Assembly: GCF_014925405.1 (NCBI RefSeq)
Contig: NZ_AQHJ01000034.1
Span: forward strand, 186,001 to 250,000
From: Pseudoalteromonas ulvae UL12
GTDB taxonomy: Bacteria; Pseudomonadota; Gammaproteobacteria; Enterobacterales; Alteromonadaceae
Direction of reading: 5' to 3'
Length of the DNA stretch: 64,000 nt
The notes below the pieces were generated by a model, which saw only the letters and a list, made by a program, of their open reading frames with translations, had not been told where the DNA came from and did not search any database. This document shows positions 8,787 through 17,064 of the stretch, piece by piece. Position 1 is the first letter of the stretch, and the number at the start of each line of letters is the position of its first letter. Position numbers and translations under genes: made by a program.

Positions 8787-11681
8787 TTAGTGAGAGACAA
8801 CAATTAAACGGATGGCATCTAATTTAAGCTGTGTCTTTTCGATGTGTTGATCTAGTTCAGCTTGTTGTTTTGCCAAAAATTGGATCTCTTCATCACGAAT
8901 GTTTGGGTTACACTTTTTCAGTGAAGTTAATCGTTCTACTTCGTCAGCCATAGCTGCAGACATAGATTGGTGCGCACCTGCTTTTATGGTGAGCATTTCT
9001 TGTTCCGCCATCGTCGCTGCAGTTTGAATTAAGCCATGAATCTGTGGTTGTAAAGCATTGGCTAATTTACTTGCAGTTTGACGGCCTACGGCTGAAAGTT
9101 GCTGATTAAAGCCATCAAATCCGACATTAGCAGCTAAATTATTACCGGCTTTGTCGAGTAATATACGAATTGGTGTTGGTGGTAAGAAACGGCCGATTTG
9201 TAATGATTTCGGCGCACTGGCTTCTGCAATATAAATCAGCTCAACAAAAAAGCTTCCTGCAGGTAACTTTTTATTTTTAAGTAACGCCACAGAGCTTGAA
9301 CCAAAATTATCATCGGCGATGAGTTCCATTGCCCCTTGAACCATCGGGTGATCCCAAGAAATAAAGTGAATATCTTCTTGGGCCAATGCAGTATCACGAT
9401 CAAAGGTAACGGTAATGCCTTCGTCTTTTAAACACGGAAATGAAGGCACCAACATGTGTTCAGTTGGTTTTAGAATGATGCTATTTTCACCTTTGTCATC
9501 TTGATTAACCCCAAAGACATCAAAGATTTTAATCATAAACATCGCCAATTGAGTTTCGTCATCTTTGGCAGCAATAGCTTCGACTAACTCTTCCGCTCGT
9601 CCTTGACCACTTGAGTGTAATTCGAGTAGACGATCTCGGCCCTGTTCCATTTTGTTTTTGAGAACTTGATTTTGTTTCGCTGCTTGTTCAAGTAAAGGGT
9701 CGAGTTCTTCTTCATCACAGTTGTGATTGCTAATTAACTCGAGTAAGTCTTCGCTAAATTCTTGATATAACAGTTGGCCTGTACTTGAGGTTTGTTCAAA
9801 GGCATCAATACCTTCGTGATACCAACGAAAGAGAACTTCTTGTGCGGTATTTTCGAAGTAAGGAACATGAATTTGAATGTCTTGCGTTTGGCCAATTCGA
9901 TCTAAACGTCCGATGCGTTGCTCAAGTAAATCAGGGTTCAGTGGTAAATCAAACAACACTAAGGTGTGAGCAAACTGGAAATTACGACCTTCAGAGCCAA
10001 TTTCTGAGCACAGTAACACTTGCGCTGCATTATCTTCATCAGCAAAAAAAGCCGCAGCGCGATCGCGCTCAATAATAGACATGCCTTCGTGAAACACCGC
10101 AGCCTTGATGGCTTCACGTTCGCGCAGTTCTTGCTCTAAACTTAAGGCTGTTTGCGCATGAGCACAAATGACTAAAACTTTTTCGCGTTTGAGCTCTAAT
10201 AGTTTATCTACTAGCCAATCGACGCGCGGGTCAAATTTAGTCCAGCTAGCTGTGCTGCCTTCAAACTCTTGAAAAATTTGCTCAGGAAATAAAGCGCGAA
10301 GGGCTGCTTGTTCTTGGTTTTGACTGCCACTGATATTGCCCATTACAGACATCGCGGTGCTGTACTGTTTTGGCATAGCCACCGGATGTGCCTCGAGAAT
10401 ACGAGTTGGGAAACCAGAAATCGCACTGCGACTATTTCTAAATAAAATACGGCCTGTGCCATGGCGATCGAGTAATAACGATAAAATTTCGTTACGCGCT
10501 TCTTGTTGCCCTTTGGCGACATCGCTCAACAGTTGAGTGATATGGGTGTCACTTAATAATTGTGTGAGAGTTGTTTGCGCGCTCTGATTTAAATCATCGT
10601 TTGATAAGAGTTGGTTTGCTGCTTCAGCAACTTCTTGATAGTGACTTTCTTCTTCAACAAAGGCGTCATAATCATAAAAACGATCCGGATCAAGCAATTT
10701 CAAACGGGCAAAGTGGCTTTCATGGCCAAGTTGCTCAGGTGTTGCAGTCAGTAGGATGAGGCCTTTGATATCTTGGCTTAACTCTTCAATGCGGATGTAT
10801 TCTGTGCTTGGTTTGCTTTTATCAAAGCGTAAGTGATGGGCTTCATCGACAACTAATAAATCCCAATCCGCTAATGTCGCTTTTTCGAACCAACGTTTTT
10901 TCTTGGTTAAAAACTCTAAGCTGACTAAAACGAGTTGTTCTGTTTCAAATGGGTTGTCGGAGTCCGCATATGCTTCGGTGCATCGTTCTTCATCAAAGAT
11001 GGAAAACTTCAAATTAAAGCGACGCAGCATTTCGACTAACCACTGATGTTGTAAATTCTCAGGGACAACAATTAATATTCGGCTTGCACGACCAGCAATT
11101 AATTGCTGATGAATGATCATCCCTGCTTCAATGGTTTTACCTAAGCCAACTTCATCTGATAACAGCACTCGCGGAGCAAAGCGTTTACCGACTTCTTCAG
11201 CAATATATAATTGATGAGGAATTAAGCTGGCTCTGGGTCCAATTAATCCTCGAAGAGGTGATTGCTCACTTTGATACTGATGTTGCCACGTTTGATAGCG
11301 CAATGTGTAGCGGTCGAAGCGGTCAATTTGACCAGCAAATAATCGGTCTTGTGGGTGATTAAATTTAATAAAGTGATCTAAAAACGTCTCTTTTAATTGT
11401 GCTGGTTCATCGTCATCTGCACGACGACCGGTGTAACACAAAATACCATTTTGCTCACTGATACTTTCAACAATTAATTCCCACTCATCGATCGAGCGGA
11501 TTTTATCCCCAGGATTAAAAACAACACGGGTAACAGGTGCTTCTAACATTGAATAAACGCGGTTATCACCGGTAGCTGGAAATAAAATAGTCACATGGCG
11601 GCCTTCAACCGACACAACTGTCCCCAGCCCTAAATCTGATTCTGTATCACTAATCCAACGTTGCCCTAAGGAAAAATTCAT
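8787..11681 (-). CDS. rapA: RNA polymerase-associated ATPase RapA
   Basis: SWI/SNF-family ATPase that binds RNA polymerase and helps its recycling. The 964 residues begin with the tandem Tudor-like N-terminal domain (about 1-110). The Walker A motif is DEVGLGKT (about 176-183) and the DEAH box is VVDEAHH. The helicase C region has LLCSEIGSEGRNFQF and LEQRIGRLDRIGQ. Length and order are typical. Rightward phoH lies on its other side, so rapA and phoH are divergent. Confidence 0.96.
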   Translation of the reverse strand: MNFSLGQRWISDTESDLGLGTVVSVEGRHVTILFPATGDNRVYSMLEAPVTRVVFNPGDKIRSIDEWELIVESISEQNGILCYTGRRADDDEPAQLKETFLDHFIKFNHPQDRLFAGQIDRFDRYTLRYQTWQHQYQSEQSPLRGLIGPRASLIPHQLYIAEEVGKRFAPRVLLSDEVGLGKTIEAGMIIHQQLIAGRASRILIVVPENLQHQWLVEMLRRFNLKFSIFDEERCTEAYADSDNPFETEQLVLVSLEFLTKKKRWFEKATLADWDLLVVDEAHHLRFDKSKPSTEYIRIEELSQDIKGLILLTATPEQLGHESHFARLKLLDPDRFYDYDAFVEEESHYQEVAEAANQLLSNDDLNQSAQTTLTQLLSDTHITQLLSDVAKGQQEARNEILSLLLDRHGTGRILFRNSRSAISGFPTRILEAHPVAMPKQYSTAMSVMGNISGSQNQEQAALRALFPEQIFQEFEGSTASWTKFDPRVDWLVDKLLELKREKVLVICAHAQTALSLEQELREREAIKAAVFHEGMSIIERDRAAAFFADEDNAAQVLLCSEIGSEGRNFQFAHTLVLFDLPLNPDLLEQRIGRLDRIGQTQDIQIHVPYFENTAQEVLFRWYHEGIDAFEQTSSTGQLLYQEFSEDLLELISNHNCDEEELDPLLEQAAKQNQVLKNKMEQGRDRLLELHSSGQGRAEELVEAIAAKDDETQLAMFMIKIFDVFGVNQDDKGENSIILKPTEHMLVPSFPCLKDEGITVTFDRDTALAQEDIHFISWDHPMVQGAMELIADDNFGSSSVALLKNKKLPAGSFFVELIYIAEASAPKSLQIGRFLPPTPIRILLDKAGNNLAANVGFDGFNQQLSAVGRQTASKLANALQPQIHGLIQTAATMAEQEMLTIKAGAHQSMSAAMADEVERLTSLKKCNPNIRDEEIQFLAKQQAELDQHIEKTQLKLDAIRLIVVSH

Positions 11682-11732
11682 TGACTCACTCGACCCCTAT
11701 GAAAAAAAGGCGGCTATGTTACCGCTTATAAG

Positions 11733-11756
11733 CAGGTGTTTCACCTGTTATTTTTT
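11733..11756 (+). terminator. short hairpin with T-run between rapA and phoH
   Basis: A 6-bp perfect stem (CAGGTG, TTT loop, CACCTG; 11733-11747) is followed by TTATTTTTT. This has the shape of a rightward Rho-independent terminator. No rightward gene lies just upstream, since rapA runs leftward, so it may act as an attenuator in the phoH leader or be incidental. Confidence 0.35.
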
Positions 11757-11924
11757 AAGCGCGAAAAGAACCTAGTTTTCGGGGCTTTATGTGCAGCGGC
11801 AATTGTTAACCTAAATTACTAAACTAAGATTTTTTATTACTATTTTGTAATAAAAACGCCTCTTTTTAGAAATAGACTAAACTTGAAGTAAAGCAGAAAA
11901 ATCATAAAACAGAAGGAATGATTT

Positions 11925-12917
11925 ATGGGAAAAATGCGCGCTGAAGAAAAAAAAATGTATGTTCTTGATACCAACGTATTACTGCACGAACCACTTGCTT
12001 TTCTGTCCTTTGAGGAGCATGACGTTATCATCCCTATGACAGTTCTAGAAGAACTTGACCATATCAAAGATCGAAAAAAAGATGTCAGTCGCGATGCCCG
12101 AGTGGCGATACGCTCATTAGAAGGAGTGTTGCATAACGCCACCCCTGAAGAAATGATCGAAGGCGTGGCATTGCCAAGTACAAAAGTTGATGAACGCACC
12201 GCTAATGGCAAGCTGTTGATTGTAAATGATCATTTATTTGCGGAACAAATCTCAGGATTACCCGGAAATGAAAACGATCATCGCATAATTAACAGTGCTG
12301 TCCATCTGCAAAACCAATACCCAGATATTAAAGTTGTCTTAGTGACAAAAGACATCAATATGCGCCTTAAAGCCAAAGGAGCGGGGCTTAAGTTTGTAGA
12401 GGACTACCGTACCGATCAACTGATTGACGATATTAGCTTACTCAGTTCTGGGCATAAAAAATTATCGGGTGATTTTTGGCAGACAGTTGGTCAATGTAAA
12501 AGCGATCAAGAAGGGCGAGAATTACACCACACTGTGCCCAAAGACTTGCTTGGAGATGTATTCATTAATGAATATTTGTTAGATGATGGCGGGCATTTTG
12601 CGGCTCGGGTTGAAAGCTTTACTGACGATGAAGTAACGATTCTAGATTTAGGTTATGAGCGATTGATGTCCAGAATGGCTTGGGGAGTGCGACCTAAAAA
12701 TATTTATCAAGCAATGGCAATGAATGCATTGCTCGATACACATATGGATTTAGTGATTCTGACAGGGCCTGCAGGCTGTGGTAAAACAGGTATTACTGCA
12801 AGCTTTTTTCCAATATTTGTGCAGACCTATCTACAGACCTTATTCTTACTGAAGAAATTGAGTATTTATAACAAGCTCAGATCTAATCTCTCTAACATGT
12901 CATTAAGTGTGACTTAA
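11925..12917 (+). pseudogene. phoH: PhoH/YlaK family protein, truncated after Walker A by the island
   Basis: Codes for the N-terminal PIN-like domain (DTNVLLHEP ... DAR ... DHRIINSAVHL) and the start of the PhoH ATPase domain of a roughly 460-residue protein. Homology stops at GPAGCGKT, whose ACA codon ends at 12788. The frame then runs through 42 unrelated residues to a stop at 12917. Walker B and the rest of the ATPase are absent from the window, so the gene cannot make a working ATPase. The start at 11925 is backed by AGAAGGAATG upstream. The diverged PhoH at 13047 keeps all of these parts. Confidence 0.88.
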
Positions 12918-13046
12918 AGAACAGAACCATTAATCAATAAATATAAATAACGGATTTAACCTGCAAGAAGGCACAAACAAAAATAATAAACCTAAGGTAA
13001 ATCTAAAATGCTAATTAATGAAAATCGTTCTCAAAGGAGAACTAAA

Positions 13047-14429
13047 ATGAATAATCTAAGTGAACACAGAAACCCAAGAGTATTAGATACATCGGCACTA
13101 GTTCATGATCCAAAGTCATTGCTCGCTTACAGTGAAGATGTATACATCTGTCTAACAGTTTTAGAAGAGTTAGATAATTTAAAAGAAAGAACCAATAAAT
13201 CGGTAAGTGCTGATGCTCGTGTATGTATTCGTATGCTTGAAGACATAATTAATGGGCACAGTGCAGAAGAAATGGAAGCAGGTATTCCACTGCCTTCTAC
13301 TGAAACAGCTAAAAGAGGCAAGTTGTTCATTGGTATTGATACTCAATTGGACATGGCAAAAGAATTAAAGCACACGATAGGTAGCGATGCTGACAATAGA
13401 ATAATTAACTATGCACTCCATCTTCAGAAAGAGTTAGATAAAGACGTTACCATCGTTAGCCGCGACATCAATATGCGATTAAAAGCTCGAACTGTTGGTG
13501 TTATGGCTGAAGATGTATCCGTTGATAATCAAATCGCAGATATAGATTTGCTTTATACAGGCGTACAAGCCTTTGAAGGTGATCTTTTTGATCGAATTGA
13601 ATCAGATAAAGATTTCAAAGTCTCAGGAGAGGTTTATACATTCCCAATCAGCTTGTTCAACGATGAAGTTCAGCCAAACATGTATTGGTACGATGAAGCC
13701 GGACACATTGGCCGGATTTCAGAAGTGACTGATACTGAGGTATACACAAAGTTATTGCCTCGTAAGCAAGAAAAGGTATGGGGCATATTGCCAAAAAATC
13801 AGCGTCAAGCGGTAGCTTTAAGCCAATTAACAGACCCTTACTATGACTTAAATATTATCCTTGGCCCTGCTGGCTCCGGAAAAACTTTTTTGGCAGTTGC
13901 TTCGGCGCTGCATCAAGTATTGGAGTTGAAAAAGTACAAAAAAATCGTTGTGGTACGCTCTAGAGACTTCATGGACGACGATCCCGGATTTCTTCCGGGG
14001 GATTTAACTGAAAAATCGATGCCTCTTCTGGCAGGCATTACCGATGCATTAATTTCAATGCATTCAGATGATAATCATGAAACAAATATTCATGCAACAG
14101 TTGAGCATGTGATCGAAAAAGCCAATATAGAATTTACTAGTATGGCTTACTTTCGAGGCCGTTCAATAGACGATGCTGTTTTAATCATTGATGAAGCTCA
14201 AAATATGACACGCGCTCAAATTAAAGGGATGCTTAGTAGGGGAGGTAAAAATTGTCGTACAATTGTACTTGGTAACCTTGCCCAGATTGATGATAAGTTT
14301 GTAACACCTGCTTCGTCTGGTGCAAGTGCGGCTGTTAATGTGTATAGAAACTATGAGAAAGGGTCTGTTCTAATTTTTGATGAAGTAGAGCGTAGTAGCT
14401 TAGCTGAGTTCACTGAAAAGAACATGTAG
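13047..14429 (+). CDS. second, diverged full-length PhoH-like PIN-ATPase
   Basis: Predicted 460-residue protein with an N-terminal PIN domain (LDTSALVHDP near 10-20; SADAR; DADNRIINYALHL; VSRDINMRLKA) and a C-terminal PhoH ATPase domain. Walker A is GPAGSGKTF, Walker B is AVLIIDEAQN, and GNLAQIDDKFV and DEVERSSLAEF are conserved. I chose 13047 because AAGGAG lies 7 bp upstream; an in-frame ATG at 13008 lacks that. It is clearly homologous to, but well diverged from, the broken host copy, so it is not a simple duplication. It probably replaces the lost function; PhoH proteins are linked to RNA metabolism, but the exact role is unsettled. Confidence 0.88.
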   Translation: MNNLSEHRNPRVLDTSALVHDPKSLLAYSEDVYICLTVLEELDNLKERTNKSVSADARVCIRMLEDIINGHSAEEMEAGIPLPSTETAKRGKLFIGIDTQLDMAKELKHTIGSDADNRIINYALHLQKELDKDVTIVSRDINMRLKARTVGVMAEDVSVDNQIADIDLLYTGVQAFEGDLFDRIESDKDFKVSGEVYTFPISLFNDEVQPNMYWYDEAGHIGRISEVTDTEVYTKLLPRKQEKVWGILPKNQRQAVALSQLTDPYYDLNIILGPAGSGKTFLAVASALHQVLELKKYKKIVVVRSRDFMDDDPGFLPGDLTEKSMPLLAGITDALISMHSDDNHETNIHATVEHVIEKANIEFTSMAYFRGRSIDDAVLIIDEAQNMTRAQIKGMLSRGGKNCRTIVLGNLAQIDDKFVTPASSGASAAVNVYRNYEKGSVLIFDEVERSSLAEFTEKNM

Positions 14430-14472
14430 ACATCAAACTACAATTCACATTTACTTATAATATTGCGACAAT

Positions 14473-14498
14473 AGCCACTGCTTATTGTAGTGGCTTTT
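14473..14498 (+). terminator. terminator after the second phoH
   Basis: AGCCACT (14473-14479) and AGTGGCT (14489-14495) form a 7-bp stem with a 9-nt loop, followed by TTTC. It sits 44 bp after the phoH-like stop and fits a weak Rho-independent terminator. Confidence 0.6.
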
Positions 14499-14623
14499 CA
14501 GAGAAGCCAGTTTCCACACTTGCGGACGAAATGGATTTACTCTGGGTTTAAAAGATTAATCATACATTGAAGATGTAATGACTTAGGTGCTGTGGACCTT
14601 AGTTGTTATGTTTTGGTGTGCGT

Positions 14624-14986
14624 ATGTCTTTTGAATCAGAAGCGCTTATAAGTAATATAAAGCGTCAGGCAAAGAGGTTGTCAAAAAAGTTATCAATTCC
14701 CCTTGGACAAGCCCAAGAAGGGGTTGCTATTTGTCTGTATGGCTGTGACAGTTACAGCGATTTACTAGTAAAAATAAAAGCTGAATCCTTTGACAACTCA
14801 TTGATAGCACTATCTGCTCTATCACCAAACTCGGAAATATTTTTAGTAAAAATATTGGCTAGCCACCTAGATAGCATCATCGGAAATTTTGAAAAAAAAT
14901 TTCCCGGCTCCAATATAGATGAGGAAATGGTTATATCCCTATTTGGGCTTAGCTTTGAGCAGTTCAAACTCAAAATATCTACCTAA
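14624..14986 (+). CDS. unknown protein with a short helical LSxxxxIPLxQAQE module
   Basis: About 120 residues, function not recognised. The N-terminus (KRLSKKLSIPLGQAQEGVAICLYGCDSYSDLL) resembles the short helical module seen at the ends of various accessory-genome proteins (pattern: Lys/Leu-rich helix, xLxxxQAxxxxAxxxGxxxxxxL). The C-terminal half has a second similar arrangement (VISLFGLSFEQFKLK). No membrane segment or catalytic motif is visible. The ATG at 14624 is preferred over in-frame TTG 14603 and GTG 14618, although none has a good ribosome binding site. It stands alone between a terminator and a hairpin-rich gap. Confidence 0.55.
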   Translation: MSFESEALISNIKRQAKRLSKKLSIPLGQAQEGVAICLYGCDSYSDLLVKIKAESFDNSLIALSALSPNSEIFLVKILASHLDSIIGNFEKKFPGSNIDEEMVISLFGLSFEQFKLKIST

Positions 14987-15040
14987 GATTGTACAAATAC
15001 GTAAGTTGTCATTTTGTTTTTTGGCGATATTATATGATGA

Positions 15041-15089
15041 AGGCTGAACGGACAGCCTACGCCTACGCATGTTTTTCCACTTGAAAAAC
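15041..15089. repeat. two adjacent small hairpins in a gene-free gap
   Basis: AGGCTG/CAGCCT (15041-15058) and GTTTTTC/GAAAAAC (15071-15089) are two perfect short inverted repeats with GCCTACGCCTACGC between them. They lie in the 208-bp gap before the gene at 15195. They could form a 5' UTR structure or a terminator for the gene at 14624; no protein is encoded here. Confidence 0.4.
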
Positions 15090-15194
15090 GTGAACAGTGA
15101 AGCGGAGCATCCGTAAAAATTAGTGATTCAAATAGTCAAATAAACAATGTGTTTGTAGGCCATTGTTCTTTTGCAGTATTGTTTGGAGAACTAA

Positions 15195-16232
15195 ATGATC
15201 TCGCTATATCAATTAAAAAATAAGTTAAATAAACAAGCTAAAGACTTCGCATTACTTTTTGAGTTACCAGATTTATATGCACAAGGACTTTGGAGTAGAG
15301 GTGTCTATAGCTGTGCTCACTTTACACAAGCGCATGAGCGTCTGCATGAAGCTTTTGATACCCACAATCTTAATTCAATTCTAGAACACGAATCATTTAA
15401 ATACTTGATGATCAATGAATACGATGATTCGAAAATCATTGAATCACTTCATCAGGAAATCACCTCAATGGCATCTGAAATTGAAAGCTTGATGCTGGTA
15501 GATATCGAAACTTTAGAGTTAGTTTCAGTGATATACCAAGTATTAGGGTTACCTGAAGATTCCAAGTTTATTGTAAATACAGGAGCTGACTTCCGCTTAG
15601 AGTGGCGACCATACTTTGATGCCTTTGATGATCCGTTGATAGTTCAATATGCAGATTTAAAAGTTCATGGTTGTTATTTCAGGCTCATCGCTTCAAAGTT
15701 TCCGTTTGAAAAGCTTTCCTTGGATAACATTAAAAAATACATGTACATCAATCATGTAAACCATGATGGTGAATTCGAAGGCTGTATATCCGACGGAAAT
15801 AGCTTTTCGAAACATGAACATTGGCTGATGTTGACACTCGAACTATTCAACAGCTGCAAAGTAAGCAAGACTCAGTTCAGTCCAACAACCTTCAAAATCG
15901 AGGGCATGCGTTATTTGGTTTATGGCTTCCCACTGGTTCCTTCCTATGTATCTGATTGGCACAAACCCGATTTATGTCTACAGGTCAAAAACGTAGATGG
16001 AGATCAAAAGTTTACTATTCGTATAGACCAGCAGAGCTTAATTTTCTATGCCCGTCGCGTTGATACCAATTTTTTTAACACCATAGATTATGAAAAATAC
16101 ATTTCGTTGTATCAATCTAGTGTTCTGTCACATTTTGATGCTGACAAGAATTTACTAGAAGTCGATGGGGTTAAATATCTAAGTTTTTTTCGCCCGTTTA
16201 GCATTGAGGATAACAAGGAAGCAAAAGCATGA
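15195..16232 (+). CDS. unknown 345-residue island protein
   Basis: Not recognised. No signal peptide, no membrane span and no obvious catalytic motif; it is rich in aromatic and acidic residues with a mixed alpha/beta look. A GGAG lies 8 bp before the ATG. The next gene overlaps its stop by 4 bp (ATGA), and a third follows 13 bp later, so 15195-16907 reads as one operon. Gene order and compact spacing suggest the three products work together. No defence or metal motif is evident. Confidence 0.6.
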   Translation: MISLYQLKNKLNKQAKDFALLFELPDLYAQGLWSRGVYSCAHFTQAHERLHEAFDTHNLNSILEHESFKYLMINEYDDSKIIESLHQEITSMASEIESLMLVDIETLELVSVIYQVLGLPEDSKFIVNTGADFRLEWRPYFDAFDDPLIVQYADLKVHGCYFRLIASKFPFEKLSLDNIKKYMYINHVNHDGEFEGCISDGNSFSKHEHWLMLTLELFNSCKVSKTQFSPTTFKIEGMRYLVYGFPLVPSYVSDWHKPDLCLQVKNVDGDQKFTIRIDQQSLIFYARRVDTNFFNTIDYEKYISLYQSSVLSHFDADKNLLEVDGVKYLSFFRPFSIEDNKEAKA

Positions 16233-16546
16233 GACCAAAAATCAAACTGACTAACGCCACACTTATCTCAATTCAATCTGATACAGAGGAAAAAGTTGAA
16301 CAGGTGCTTTACGCCACATTTGCTGAAGATAGTGATTGCGGTAAAAAGGGAGAAGTTTTGTTCACAACAAAAGTTATCGAAATCAATGGCCTTGAGTTCC
16401 GAACTTTTGGTGCTGACTTTTATACCTTAGATGCTGAACCAAAAGAGTTTGATGTAAATGTATTTGAGTTCAATTTAATGCATGAGTGTATGTATTCTCC
16501 AAATGAGTTATTAGAGTTGCGAGATATGCTCCCTGCTAGCTATTAG
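16229..16546 (+). CDS. unknown 105-residue island protein, distant paralogue of the next gene
   Basis: Small acidic protein, function not recognised. It opens with IKLTNATLISI and ends ELLELRDMLPASY after FNLMHECMYSPN. The next protein (16560-16907) has a parallel plan: an opening beta strand (KDAYIVSVYD), a central beta-rich part, a D-D/E pair, then VELVVMRAGAYSVNRVLEMREQL. The shared plan suggests an old tandem duplication. Its start overlaps the upstream stop (ATGA), so it is translationally coupled. Confidence 0.55.
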   Translation: MRPKIKLTNATLISIQSDTEEKVEQVLYATFAEDSDCGKKGEVLFTTKVIEINGLEFRTFGADFYTLDAEPKEFDVNVFEFNLMHECMYSPNELLELRDMLPASY

Positions 16547-16559
16547 TAGGGAGTAACAC

Positions 16560-16907
16560 ATGGATAAAACATTTTTAAAGGATGCCTACATAGTCTCAGT
16601 CTATGACTATAAAGAATTTGAAAAATCATTTATTGGCGAGTTTTTATCAGGGGTGGTTATTGACGATGAAACATTTAGATTTCGGCCATTTGAACAAATA
16701 GTGACTTCAAAGATTGTTAGCAAATTTGCTGTTGAGGACAAGTTAGAAATAACCACACATAGTGGGAGTTATTATGTGATTGATGCTGACCATAAATTAA
16801 TTGATATTTTGTTTGTTGAACTGGTTGTGATGAGAGCAGGTGCTTATTCAGTAAATCGAGTTTTAGAAATGAGAGAGCAACTTAAGTCTCAACATAAAAG
16901 TCATTAA
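16560..16907 (+). CDS. unknown 115-residue island protein
   Basis: Function not recognised. No membrane span or signal peptide. The ribosome binding site is GGGAG, 6 bp before the ATG. It appears distantly paralogous to the product at 16229, with the same length class, a central beta-rich region and a C-terminal xxxLEMREQL helix. It is the last intact gene of the three-gene operon that starts at 15195. Confidence 0.55.
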   Translation: MDKTFLKDAYIVSVYDYKEFEKSFIGEFLSGVVIDDETFRFRPFEQIVTSKIVSKFAVEDKLEITTHSGSYYVIDADHKLIDILFVELVVMRAGAYSVNRVLEMREQLKSQHKSH

Positions 16908-16930
16908 ATAACGAAAATAAGGAGTCTAGA

Positions 16931-16978
16931 ATGACTTCAACAAATTCAATATTCGATCAGATTAGTAATTTTACGTAA
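16931..16978 (+). pseudogene. start-only gene fragment at the edge of the metal cargo
   Basis: A good ribosome binding site (AAGGAG at 16919-16924) precedes an ATG that opens only 15 codons (MTSTNSIFDQISNFT) before TAA. This looks like the 5' end of a fourth operon gene cut off by insertion of the metal-resistance block that begins just to the right. It could also be a leader peptide, but no downstream rightward gene would use it. Confidence 0.45.
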
Positions 16979-17008
16979 TAGCTAGCTTTTTAGTGATAGC
17001 AATAAAGC

Positions 17009-17045
17009 GAAGCTTCCAATTCATATTCCTTGATTCGGAAGCTTC
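17009..17045. terminator. 9-bp inverted repeat between convergent genes
   Basis: GAAGCTTCC (17009-17017) and GGAAGCTTC (17037-17045) are a perfect 9-bp inverted repeat with a 19-nt loop. It lies 19 bp beyond the stop of the leftward czcA-like gene and after the rightward hypothetical operon. It may serve as a shared, non-classical terminator, as the T-runs are poor. Confidence 0.45.
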
Positions 17046-17064
17046 ACAATTGATGAAAATTGAA

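Noticed and set aside
12815..12842. CAGACCTATCTACAGACCTT repeat near the left end as integrase arm sites
   Set aside because: Only two short copies are present and no integrase is known; too weak to call.
15041..15115. Hairpins before 15195 as an integron attC site
   Set aside because: The conserved GTTRRRY/RYYYAAC ends are not placed correctly, there is no integrase and no cassette-like array.
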